Notes: generated by a model not told the origin, from the letters alone. A stretch of 10,071 nucleotides of DNA from JBFLVQ01 sp040758525 (GCA_040758525.1 JBFLVQ010000336.1:1-10071), one strand, 5' to 3'; numbered from the stretch's first letter, positions 1 to 6,550 are shown. Program-made: numbers and translations.

Positions 1-123
1 GGCCAGGCTGTTGAAGGGCGAACCTTGGGATATAAATGTTCATATGTTGCCCAGTTCCTTAGTACTTCAGACAGTTGTTAGCAGCTAAGGAATCCGCGTT
101 CTTCAGGACGCGGAGGATGTCAA
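1..123 (+). mobile_element. Right end of an IS200/IS605-family (TnpB-type) element, partial
   Basis: What is seen: GGAATCC (89-95) leads into a perfect 6-bp hairpin (94-99 paired with 108-113), followed at once by GAGGATGTCAA ending at 123. This layout, with a terminal hairpin just inside a TCAA tetranucleotide (120-123), is typical of the right end of IS200/IS605 and IS1341-like elements, where TnpA cuts single-stranded DNA. The element body and tnpB lie left of the window. Two + frames are open from the edge and stop at 79-81 and 86-88; either could be the tail of tnpB, and neither has a diagnostic motif. DNA from 124 onward would be flanking chromosome. The family is recognised from the end motif alone; whether the element is intact or active cannot be judged. 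Confidence 0.6.
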
Positions 124-143
124 CGCGCCAAGGACAAATCATT
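1..143 (+). ncRNA. 3' part of a TnpB omega RNA (reRNA) with its guide segment
   Basis: Three adjacent stems can be drawn. Stem A is 16-23 with 46-52 (7 bp, G20 bulged). Stem B is 55-62 with 85-92, a perfect 8 bp. Stem C is 94-99 with 108-113, a perfect 6 bp. Such dense structure up to an IS200/IS605 right end fits an omega RNA scaffold, which overlaps the 3' end of tnpB and finishes at the element boundary. By analogy with characterised TnpB systems, the guide would be the first 16-20 bases past TCAA, about 124-143. The stems are read directly from sequence; the RNA class and guide limits are inferred. A leader or riboswitch for the downstream gene is the alternative, but no known riboswitch core was recognised. 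Confidence 0.45.
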
Positions 144-166
144 CTTAAATATCAAAATGAAAGAAA

Positions 167-172
167 TAGGAT
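167..172 (+). promoter_or_regulatory. Ribosome-binding site of the PFL gene
   Basis: TAGGAT lies six bases before the ATG at 179 and supports that start. Only 55 bp separate the ATG from the predicted insertion-element boundary, and no clear -35/-10 pair is visible in them. Confidence 0.5.
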
Positions 173-178
173 GTAACT

Positions 179-1540
179 ATGCCATTTTCCCAGAAAGAAA
201 TATTAGAGACAGTAATGATGACCGAGATGGAGCACCTAGACATACGTACGGTGACAATGGGGTTATCATTACGTGACTGCTCAGATAGTTCGATCGCACG
301 TGTTTGTGAACGTGTAGCAACAAAGATCCGCACACTATCGGCGCGGCTTGTACCAGTTGTAGAGGAACTTGCTGCTGAATTCGGCATTCCGATCGCAAAC
401 AAGCGTATTGCTGTAACGCCACTCTCGTTAGTAGGTGAATCTTGTGCGGAGCTTGATTATGTGCGATTGGCTCAGACTGTTGACAAAGCCGCGCAGGATG
501 TAGGGGTAGATTTTCTGGGTGGTTATTCTGCACTCTTACATAAAGGTGCGACGGTTAGCGAAGAGACTTTCCTTACTACTATCCCTGAAGCACTGGCAAC
601 TACTGAGCGTTTGTGTGGCTCAGTCAATGTTGCTACTACACGCGCTGGGATTAATATGGATGCCATTGCCAAACTAGGCAGTATTATCAAACAGTTGGCT
701 GAGCGCACAGCAGCACGTGGTGGAATAGGCTGTGCAAAATTTGTCGTGTTTGCTAATGCAGTTGAAGACAATCCATTTATGGCAGGCGCCTTTTACGGTA
801 TAGGTGAGCCAGAGAGTGTAATCAATATTGGTGTAAGTGGTCCTGGTGTCGTTGCCCATGCAATACGTGAAGCTGGCGATTGTGATCTAGGTACATTAGT
901 AGAAGTGATCAAACGTACTGCTTTTAAGATCACACGTGCTGGCGAACTGCTAGGTCGCGAAGCGGCCAGGCGCTTGGGTGTGCCTTTCGGCATTATTGAT
1001 CTCAGTCTTGCCCCTACACCATTGGTTGGAGACAGTGTGGGAGAAATCTTGGAAGCGATCGGATTAGAGCGTACTGGTGCGCCCGGTACAACGGCAGCAC
1101 TAGCGCTCTTGACCGATGCGGTGAAGAAGGGTGGGGCAATGGCTTCCAGTTATGTAGGCGGATTGAGCGGCGCCTTTATTCCTGTATCGGAGGATCATGC
1201 AATGATCGAAGCGGTACAGAGTGGCGCGCTCAGCTTAGAGAAGTTGGAAGCCATGACCTCAGTCTGTTCTGTCGGTATCGATATGGTAGCAGTACCTGGC
1301 GATACATCGGCTGAAACCATTTCCGCCATTATCGCCGATGAAGTAGCCATCGGCGTGATTAACAATAAGACTACGGCAGTGCGTATCATTCCTGTGCCGG
1401 GCAAACATGTGGGAGATATGGTTGAATATAGTGGCCTGTTGGGAAGTGCACCAATTATGCCTGTAAACCGTTTCTCTGCCGCTCGATTTATTGGTCGTGG
1501 GGGACGTATTCCGGCGCCAATTCAGAGCTTGCGCAACTAA
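179..1540 (+). CDS. PFL family (UPF0210/DUF711) protein
   Basis: A full-length member of the UPF0210 family: 453 residues against about 445-455 in relatives. Conserved blocks run throughout: DIRT(V)TMG near 21-28, the VFANAVEDNPFMAGAF stretch at 190-205, INIGVSGPGVV at 215-225, DLSLAPTPLVGDSV at 274-287, GGLSGAFIPVSED at 327-339, SVGIDM at 364-369, and the terminal GRGGRIPAPI. The family has a predicted fold related to glycyl-radical (PFL-like) enzymes, but its reaction is not established, so no substrate is given. In many bacteria it sits beside a small ACT-domain gene; none is seen here. The right end of an IS200/IS605-type element lies just upstream and may have separated the gene from its usual promoter or partner. 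It converges with the Cys-rich gene at 1548. The protein has no signal peptide and should be cytoplasmic. Confidence 0.93.
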   Translation: MPFSQKEILETVMMTEMEHLDIRTVTMGLSLRDCSDSSIARVCERVATKIRTLSARLVPVVEELAAEFGIPIANKRIAVTPLSLVGESCAELDYVRLAQTVDKAAQDVGVDFLGGYSALLHKGATVSEETFLTTIPEALATTERLCGSVNVATTRAGINMDAIAKLGSIIKQLAERTAARGGIGCAKFVVFANAVEDNPFMAGAFYGIGEPESVINIGVSGPGVVAHAIREAGDCDLGTLVEVIKRTAFKITRAGELLGREAARRLGVPFGIIDLSLAPTPLVGDSVGEILEAIGLERTGAPGTTAALALLTDAVKKGGAMASSYVGGLSGAFIPVSEDHAMIEAVQSGALSLEKLEAMTSVCSVGIDMVAVPGDTSAETISAIIADEVAIGVINNKTTAVRIIPVPGKHVGDMVEYSGLLGSAPIMPVNRFSAARFIGRGGRIPAPIQSLRN

Positions 1541-1547
1541 TCTGTAA

Positions 1548-1895
1548 TTATGAGCACGAAGAGGCAAAAGCGGTTGCTGCTACTGGTCGTGCTATCTTCT
1601 CTCGGCAAGATGGACAAAGGCGTGCAGCAGAAGAGATATGGTTGCAAACAGTGATGTCAAATGATGTACCCACACCTTTGCAACTGGTGCATTGGATCAG
1701 ACGTAAATTGGCATAACAGAGGCGACAAATAACCAGGTACTTAAGACAGGCCCAATGTTGATAGTAGTCTTGTGCGATTCTCTGACAGATAGCACAACAA
1801 TTGTTAGTTTCCGTTTGCTCGACAGCATTATTTTCAGCACTCGCCGGTTCCTTATTCAAAGAACTGATTTTACTAACCTCTTTGTGGGAGTGCAT
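1548..1895 (-). CDS. Small Cys-rich protein with four CxxC pairs, probable zinc binder
   Basis: 115 residues starting at ATG 1895, the first possible start after an in-frame stop. The N-terminal ~30 residues are polar and look disordered. The rest carries CAIC (34-37), CRLC (57-60), CTSC (69-72) and CPSC (94-97), twelve cysteines in all. Four evenly distributed CxxC pairs are what a protein holding two zinc ions, or another metal centre, would show, and they are unlikely in a chance frame. No family is recognised. Codon choice resembles the neighbouring genes. The ribosome-binding site is poor (AGGG about 14 bases before the ATG) and no strong promoter is seen, which lowers certainty. The stop lies 7 bp from the end of the convergent PFL gene. 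It is probably cytoplasmic, having no signal or membrane segment; nucleic-acid binding is possible but unsupported. Confidence 0.6.
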   Translation of the reverse strand: MHSHKEVSKISSLNKEPASAENNAVEQTETNNCCAICQRIAQDYYQHWACLKYLVICRLCYANLRLIQCTSCKGVGTSFDITVCNHISSAARLCPSCREKIARPVAATAFASSCS

Positions 1896-1997
1896 CTGTT
1901 TTTGTTACCCTAACCTTTGATTGATAAGCCTATTGGCGGCTCTCTAGTTAGCAATTGTAGTGCCGGCCAAAGCAACTTTCCGGTTTATTGATTATCT

Positions 1998-2018
1998 AGT
2001 GGATAAGCTTGTGGATAG
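1998..2018 (+). promoter_or_regulatory. Two adjacent near-consensus DnaA boxes
   Basis: AGTGGATAA (1998-2006) and TGTGGATAG (2010-2018) each differ at one base from the DnaA box TGTGGATAA. They share one orientation, have starts 12 bp apart, and lie in a non-coding, fairly AT-rich gap. No dnaA, dnaN or AT-rich unwinding element is in view, so this is a candidate DnaA-binding site and not a claimed origin. A similar nonamer also occurs inside a coding gene at 3593-3601, so chance is a real alternative. Confidence 0.2.
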
Positions 2019-2059
2019 CTATTAAGCACAGGTTAATGGTAAGAGACTAAGGAGAGAGA

Positions 2060-2110
2060 ATGTACGGTTTTCAGGCAAAAGCGACGGAAATATCCATACA
2101 TACGTTGTGA
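2060..2110 (+). CDS. Possible 16-residue peptide
   Basis: ATG at 2060 is preceded at five bases by AAGGAG (2049-2054), the best-looking Shine-Dalgarno sequence in the window, but the frame stops after 16 codons (MYGFQAKATEISIHTL). No gene follows on this strand that it could lead: the next + strand gene is more than 6 kb away. It may be chance. No promoter was identified. Confidence 0.12.
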   Translation: MYGFQAKATEISIHTL

Positions 2111-2130
2111 AATGGTACACAGATTGTGAC

Positions 2131-3069
2131 TTATTGAGGAATCCAAAGCAATGCGCGACGTAGTACTTGAATATTCTTGCGTTGTAGACCACTCTCAAAA
2201 TTGTCACATTGCGAAGCATCATCTAAGAATTGATCACATAATTGATTAACTGTATCGCAAACCTCTTGCTCAATATGGCAAAGTGTCTCGTATAACTCGC
2301 GATTGGTGTTTTCCAGTGAAGATAATGGTGTACTGCTCACATGTATAGGTTTGAGGACCAGTCTGGCGCTACTAAGAAATAATGAAGTAAGGCGTGCCTT
2401 GCTAATAAGCGGTTCTGAGCGTTTCTCGATCGATTTAAGTAGATCCAAGGCTGGCAATACCTCACGCGGTTCTTTACGTCCTTTGCGTTCTTCTGCTTCA
2501 CGTACCTGTTCAAGCTTCATTTCAAAACGGCGTGTTAACTCTTTTAACTTTGGCTCCAATTCACCTAGAGCCTTTTCAGAAACACGTTCAAGAAAATCAT
2601 CGCGATTCTGGCCAGGAGAAGAGTAGAGCTTAAAAGCAGGATTATAAAGTAGTCTTAATTTCTCTGTGCGTTCTAGACGGTCTATCAACTCCTCTTCCAT
2701 TTCTGTAATACGCTCAGAGGTAAAGATAAAATTGCCTGATTTGGTAGGTAGTTGATAAGGTGCTGCACTAGCGAGTCTCATATCAGACTGTAATTCAATA
2801 GCAGCACGGTCCCAATCGACTGGCAGCATTGCTTCTGGATACCAAGCCGTATAATTACGCTCTTCTGTGTGATGTATACTAGCGCGTAGATTGCGGAATG
2901 TCAGCTTACATTCTATAAGTACTGCGGGATGATAAGCACTGGCGGTGTTATCAGCTTGGGATTTCATTAACCAAAGCTGGGTAAGAGAATCCGAATTCGT
3001 ACTCACTGTCCTCATAAGTGTTCGTATGCGGATCAATTGCGAAAGGCTACCGGGAAAAACACCAGGCAC
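2131..3069 (-). CDS. Orphan C-terminal module of a HerA/DUF87-type ATPase-like protein
   Basis: 312 residues from a GTG at 3069; the upstream frame is open only back to a stop at 3106-3108 and holds no better start. Residues ~47-115 (YHPAVLIECKLTF, then PVDWDRA) and ~118-200 (a helix, then YNPAFKLYSSPG....DDFLERV and a Lys/Glu-rich coiled coil) resemble in order and spacing the C-terminal portion of large HerA-like, DUF87-containing ATP-binding proteins. The tail ending LLWIP also fits. This family match is made by eye from memory. There is no Walker A or B motif, so the ~450-residue ATPase part is absent. Either the gene is a 5'-truncated remnant or the module now works alone. A good promoter at 3124-3152 argues that it is transcribed. 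No clear ribosome-binding site precedes the GTG; ATG at residue 19 is an alternative start. Confidence 0.6.
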   Translation of the reverse strand: MPGVFPGSLSQLIRIRTLMRTVSTNSDSLTQLWLMKSQADNTASAYHPAVLIECKLTFRNLRASIHHTEERNYTAWYPEAMLPVDWDRAAIELQSDMRLASAAPYQLPTKSGNFIFTSERITEMEEELIDRLERTEKLRLLYNPAFKLYSSPGQNRDDFLERVSEKALGELEPKLKELTRRFEMKLEQVREAEERKGRKEPREVLPALDLLKSIEKRSEPLISKARLTSLFLSSARLVLKPIHVSSTPLSSLENTNRELYETLCHIEQEVCDTVNQLCDQFLDDASQCDNFESGLQRKNIQVLRRALLWIPQ

Positions 3070-3123
3070 ATTGATTGCATTTCGCTGCCGCTTGTTTGTA
3101 CAGTCTTACTATTGAGCATACGA

Positions 3124-3152
3124 ACTATAGCGGATTGTGACCAAGATTTCAA
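3124..3152 (-). promoter_or_regulatory. Sigma70-type promoter for the HerA-like module gene
   Basis: On the minus strand, TTGAAA (3147-3152) and TATAGT (3124-3129) are separated by exactly 17 bp; each hexamer matches consensus at five of six bases. Transcription would start near 3117, giving a leader of roughly 48 bases before the GTG at 3069. The promoter lies inside the gap after rqcH, which makes the downstream gene a separate unit. Confidence 0.55.
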
Positions 3153-3205
3153 ATGCAAAACGGCTTCACATTGATCATTCTCAAGACAACTTCCAATAGT
3201 AGAAG

Positions 3206-3244
3206 AATCTTGTTAGCAATGAGATCATACTAATCAGCAAGATT
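3206..3244 (-). terminator. Possible terminator after rqcH
   Basis: Starting four bases past the rqcH stop on the minus strand, AATCTTG pairs perfectly with CAAGATT, and an inner TTAG/CTAA can extend the stem across an asymmetric bulge. The loop is about 13 bases. The following bases (CTTCTAC) are only mildly T-rich, so factor-independent termination would be weak. Confidence 0.3.
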
Positions 3245-3247
3245 GCA

Positions 3248-5002
3248 TTAAAGCAGACGTTGACCGGCTTCACGAGGTGTAACCTGAATACTTTTGAATT
3301 TGGTAAGCAAGACTAGGCCAGGTTTTGCATTCTTTGGTCGTGTAACATTTTTGCGTTCCGTATAACGGATTGCTGCTGTTGTTTCACCACGTGCTTTCGA
3401 GAAGAAAGCCGCTAATTGTGCTGCCTCGATAAGCGTACGTGTTGGTATTGCACGCCGTTCTGGATTGCGTATCAAGACATGTGGACCGGGATAGTCCGCT
3501 GCGTGTAACCAAATATCTGCTGGTTTAGCAATCTGAAAAGTGAGCTGTTCATTACTTGCATCCGAGCGTCCTACAAAAATCTCATAACCATCTGTGGATA
3601 GATATCGTCGCAGATTAATAACAGAGCCTTTCTTTACACGTGGCAAAGTCTGGGAAGACGATTTCTGCGCTGTCTGTGGAGTAGGTGTCACTACCATTTC
3701 AATCTTAGCCAGTGCTTCTTCGTTCAGTGCGGCATTTGCTGTCGCACTAAGTTGACGTTTGCTTGCCAACTCTCGCTCAACCTCTTGCATTCGTTTCATT
3801 ACTGCTTGCAGACCACGCCGTGCTCGTTGATAACGCTTAAAATAACTCTCTGCCATTTGCTGTGGCGATAGATTGGTTTCTACTGGAATTGAGATCTCAG
3901 GCTGGTCTGTATGGAAGTAATCAATAAGAACTATATGATCCTCTTCACGCCGTAGTGTTGCTAGATTGGCGAGAATCAGATTTCCTATATGAGCGTATTC
4001 ATCTGCGCGACGAAACTCTATTAACTCGTCAGCTAGTTTCTTTTGCACTGTCTCAAGTCGATTAAGTTCTGCTTTTAGTTTCGCTAATATCGTCTGTCGA
4101 CGTGTCTGAAATGCTTCTACACGAGCCAATATCAGGAAATATTGATCAGCGGCAGCATTCAGTGAGGTAAATCGCTCTTCAACAAGATCAATGGCTATTA
4201 CCAGGGGAAAATAGCTAAGCAGTAGATTGCGGCGTGGATCAACTGTGCCAGGCAATAGTTCTGCTAATGGACTAGGTGCGTAAATACGTGCTTGCCCAGT
4301 TCGACAATCAAGATCGGCTAGTAATGATTGCAATGCCTGGTAAGGTTGCTGTCTTGCTGCTCTTGCTACTAACTCCCGTACTAGCGTAGGTGAAAATCCT
4401 GCTAGCCGTCGTGCTGCCGCTTCCAATCCTGCTGCTGTGACCAACTCTGCAAAACTTCTTTGATCCAATGTAGCTGCACAGATATCTCTTGCTCTCCCAC
4501 TAGTGTTAGATAAGGGTTGACTATTAAAGGCAGTAAGAGCGATGGGAGCAGAACTATTACTAGGTAGATCACGCAAACTAGCAAGGTAGGCTGAGCCGAC
4601 AAAGAGATGAGCATTGGCACTACGACCAGTCAGTTCTACTAATAGGGAGAGTGTACGAGGCAGGCCAGCCGCATCAAAGCCAGCAAAATCGATGCGTAAG
4701 CGGCGTTCACCACGCTCTTTCTCGATTGCTGAGAGTGTTGTACCACTGAGATATTTTCTCAATAGTTCAACAAAGTTACTGATGTTACGTTCACCTTCCA
4801 ATGTTTTGATAGATCTACTAGTGAGGAAGAGGCCAGGGCGAGCAGGAAGTAGCGAGATGTAGAGACATATATGATCAGGACGGCGTATGTAGATGGCCAG
4901 TTCCCATAGAGCAGGGGCAAAAACACGACCGACATTCTGATTGATAATCAGTGGAGCGGCTTCCGCTACGATCTGTTCGAGCAGATAATCTTCTATAGCC
5001 AT
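3248..5002 (-). CDS. rqcH: NFACT family protein, RqcH (ribosome quality control)
   Basis: 584 residues, close to the ~570 of Bacillus subtilis RqcH. RqcH binds the 50S subunit carrying an obstructed peptidyl-tRNA and recruits tRNA-Ala so that C-terminal alanine tails mark the stalled chain for degradation. Domains in order: NFACT-N (~1-160) with the conserved VELTGRSAN block at 122-130; a helical/HhH region (~180-235); a long coiled coil (~290-340 and ~385-420); NFACT-R/DUF814 (~461-575) with DIWLHAADYPGPHVLIR at 496-512. The NFACT-N site usually written DR reads GER at 98-100, a conservative Asp to Glu change. The start ATG is 11 bp after the stop of the RDD gene, with a poor ribosome-binding site, which suggests co-transcription and perhaps translational coupling. 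A cytoplasmic protein. Confidence 0.93.
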   Translation of the reverse strand: MAIEDYLLEQIVAEAAPLIINQNVGRVFAPALWELAIYIRRPDHICLYISLLPARPGLFLTSRSIKTLEGERNISNFVELLRKYLSGTTLSAIEKERGERRLRIDFAGFDAAGLPRTLSLLVELTGRSANAHLFVGSAYLASLRDLPSNSSAPIALTAFNSQPLSNTSGRARDICAATLDQRSFAELVTAAGLEAAARRLAGFSPTLVRELVARAARQQPYQALQSLLADLDCRTGQARIYAPSPLAELLPGTVDPRRNLLLSYFPLVIAIDLVEERFTSLNAAADQYFLILARVEAFQTRRQTILAKLKAELNRLETVQKKLADELIEFRRADEYAHIGNLILANLATLRREEDHIVLIDYFHTDQPEISIPVETNLSPQQMAESYFKRYQRARRGLQAVMKRMQEVERELASKRQLSATANAALNEEALAKIEMVVTPTPQTAQKSSSQTLPRVKKGSVINLRRYLSTDGYEIFVGRSDASNEQLTFQIAKPADIWLHAADYPGPHVLIRNPERRAIPTRTLIEAAQLAAFFSKARGETTAAIRYTERKNVTRPKNAKPGLVLLTKFKSIQVTPREAGQRLL

Positions 5003-5013
5003 TGTGGGCTAGA

Positions 5014-6315
5014 TTAATAGTCACGCACTACCGATGTGCCAGAGACAAGATCATGCAGACCACGATGCTCCCGATCAATAAAGAGCCAAGCAAAACCCAA
5101 TCCGGCGAGGCCAGTTGCAAACAGATAACCAAAACTACGCAAGCAGGCTTGTAGAAATGTTGGTGGCGCACCAGTGTTACTGTTAATCACATGTATGCCT
5201 ACAAACATCATTCCGAATGTGCGGGCCGATGCCGCGATTGTCAGCGTAAGGTAGACTAATGTCATTGTTAATGTAGCGCTACCAAGCAGCAACAATACAC
5301 GCTGATCTAACAGATTAACATGCAAGAAAAAGCTGATTACCCAGTAGGGTGCATTCGCTAATGCAATGACAAAAATATCGATAATGGCAGCTACAATACG
5401 TTGGGAATAGCGAGCATGCTCATTGGCAAGATTCTGCTTGCAGATCGAGATGAGTTCATCAAGATAGTTTGGACCAGTCTCTGACTCTTTAATTACACGG
5501 ATCGGACGCTCTTGAGTAGTCTGAATCTGATCCAACTCCAGCAAGCGTGGACGTGAGATTGTCGGCGTCGCCACAGTTATAGTAGTCTCTACAGCTATAC
5601 TGGATTCACTAGTTTTGGTTATTTTCTCTACTGTCTCTGTGGTATTTAAGGCGCTATCCTCAGGTAGTTTGATAGCAGGGACGACCGGTACAGCAGCAGA
5701 TGGCTGTTGCGGCAAAGGCGCCGTCACTATAGCTGGTTGAGGTTTGGCCTGTGGTTGAGTCTGTGGTTGAACTTGAGGGGCTGGTTTGGCGGCCGTAGCC
5801 ATTGCCAGATTAGTATTCAGGTATTGCTCACGACCAGCGATTTCAGAGGCACGCTGTGCACGCCGTAGGGCTGCGTCAATAATTGGATTAATATGGCGTT
5901 CTGATTCACGCTCAGAACGCGAATTATCAGGCGGTTCGGGAGCAGGGGAAGTTGTAACTGGAGGACTTGGCAAGCTAGCAACAAGTTGTGGTTGCAGAGT
6001 CTGACTAGTAGATTGTTGGTAACGTTGTGCTGCTGCTACTAGCTCAGCTTGCAAGCGACCACGTGCCTCTTGAAGATTGCGACGCTCCTTAACTTGGCGT
6101 ACACGCTCACTCAACTCCGTACGCCAATCGGCATTAGTCGTACGCGTAGCGGTAGTACTAGCTCGACTAGGTGTGGGAAACTCTATTAAGGTAGGTCGCT
6201 CTTCTAGCGAAGCCGATTCCACTGTCTCCTTCTCATCTCTTTGCAGACGATGACCACAATATGGACAATGGATAGATCTTTCTGCTTGCTCTTTTCCACA
6301 CTTGACGCACTTCAT
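5014..6315 (-). CDS. Zinc-ribbon and RDD domain membrane protein
   Basis: 433 residues in three parts. An N-terminal zinc ribbon has C3xxC6 and C17xxC20. A long low-complexity linker (~30-290) is rich in Pro, Gln, Thr and Ser and contains a charged helical stretch near 64-100. A C-terminal RDD domain (~302-433) follows, with membrane segments near 307-331, 339-361 and 396-413. The first segment carries the family's Arg and Asp (R306, D313), and the end reads DREHRGLHDLVSGT before a VVRDY tail. RDD proteins are integral membrane proteins of mostly unknown role; some are linked to ion transport. The zinc ribbon should sit in the cytoplasm. It is first in a two-gene unit with rqcH, behind a strong promoter. 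GAGGG (6328-6332) is 12 bases before the ATG, longer than usual. No enzymatic motif is seen. Confidence 0.85.
   Translation of the reverse strand: MKCVKCGKEQAERSIHCPYCGHRLQRDEKETVESASLEERPTLIEFPTPSRASTTATRTTNADWRTELSERVRQVKERRNLQEARGRLQAELVAAAQRYQQSTSQTLQPQLVASLPSPPVTTSPAPEPPDNSRSERESERHINPIIDAALRRAQRASEIAGREQYLNTNLAMATAAKPAPQVQPQTQPQAKPQPAIVTAPLPQQPSAAVPVVPAIKLPEDSALNTTETVEKITKTSESSIAVETTITVATPTISRPRLLELDQIQTTQERPIRVIKESETGPNYLDELISICKQNLANEHARYSQRIVAAIIDIFVIALANAPYWVISFFLHVNLLDQRVLLLLGSATLTMTLVYLTLTIAASARTFGMMFVGIHVINSNTGAPPTFLQACLRSFGYLFATGLAGLGFAWLFIDREHRGLHDLVSGTSVVRDY
5749..5770. repeat. 12-bp tandem repeat in the RDD linker
   Basis: CTGTGGTTGA occurs at 5749-5758 and 5761-5770, a 12-base period that keeps frame and encodes the Gln-Pro repeats of the linker. 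It is a low-complexity coding expansion, not a separate element. Confidence 0.6.
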
Positions 6316-6387
6316 AACAATGGCAAACCCTCAAGGATTGACCCTATTGTGAGCGGCAGTAACAACTGCTTTCCCCTTAAGCAAGAG

Positions 6388-6416
6388 ATAATAACAGAAC
6401 CGATCTAGCGGGTCAA
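6388..6416 (-). promoter_or_regulatory. Strong sigma70-type promoter for the RDD-rqcH unit
   Basis: On the minus strand, TTGACC (6411-6416) and TATTAT (6388-6393) are 17 bp apart, each one mismatch from consensus. This is the best promoter in the window. Predicted transcription starts near 6381, giving a leader of about 65 bases before the ATG at 6315. Confidence 0.65.
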
Positions 6417-6420
6417 CTAG

Positions 6421-6442
6421 GCCGCTACTAAGCCGCTACTAA
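6421..6442. repeat. 11-bp tandem repeat just upstream of the RDD promoter
   Basis: GCCGCTACTAA is present twice back to back (6421-6431, 6432-6442), beginning five bases beyond the -35 hexamer. A period of about one helical turn puts both copies on the same DNA face, as for a tandem activator or repressor site. Slippage duplication is the simpler explanation. Confidence 0.4.
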
Positions 6443-6453
6443 GAAGAGTGTTA

Positions 6454-6463
6454 TTAGCGCTAA
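6454..6463. promoter_or_regulatory. 10-bp palindrome in the 6316-6607 gap
   Basis: TTAGCGCTAA is perfectly self-complementary. It lies upstream of the 11-bp tandem repeat and could be a dimeric-regulator site for the RDD-rqcH unit. There is no further support for a function. The rest of the 292-base gap holds the promoter, the repeat and the hairpin at 6551-6581; no gene is seen. Confidence 0.2.
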
Positions 6464-6550
6464 CCTACACAAGATTTTGTATCGCTGTTGTGGTCTAGAT
6501 CGAGCTATTGAGGGTGAAGATAAAATTTATTTTTACCGGATAGCAGCTTA

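Noticed and set aside
1..88. Two open + frames from the left edge (stops at 79-81 and 86-88) as a named tnpB C-terminus.
   Set aside because: Both are under 30 codons and lack a TnpB motif such as RuvC residues or the zinc finger, so no CDS is called.
1..123. A riboswitch or attenuator controlling the PFL gene.
   Set aside because: No known riboswitch core was recognised, no T tract follows the last hairpin, and the end motif fits an IS200/IS605 boundary better.
1501..1716. A + strand frame after PFL reading ...YEHEEAKAVAATGRAIFS... to a stop at 1714-1716.
   Set aside because: It looks protein-like but has no usable start codon before about 1648. It lies opposite the Cys-rich gene, whose four CxxC pairs are stronger evidence; I treat it as the antisense shadow.
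2303..2626. A 107-codon + strand frame.
   Set aside because: It is fully opposite the HerA-like module gene, Ser/Arg-rich as antisense frames often are, and has no ribosome-binding site.
3593..3601. A DnaA-box-like TGTGGATAG.
   Set aside because: It is inside rqcH in coding context. It serves as a caution for the pair at 1998-2018.
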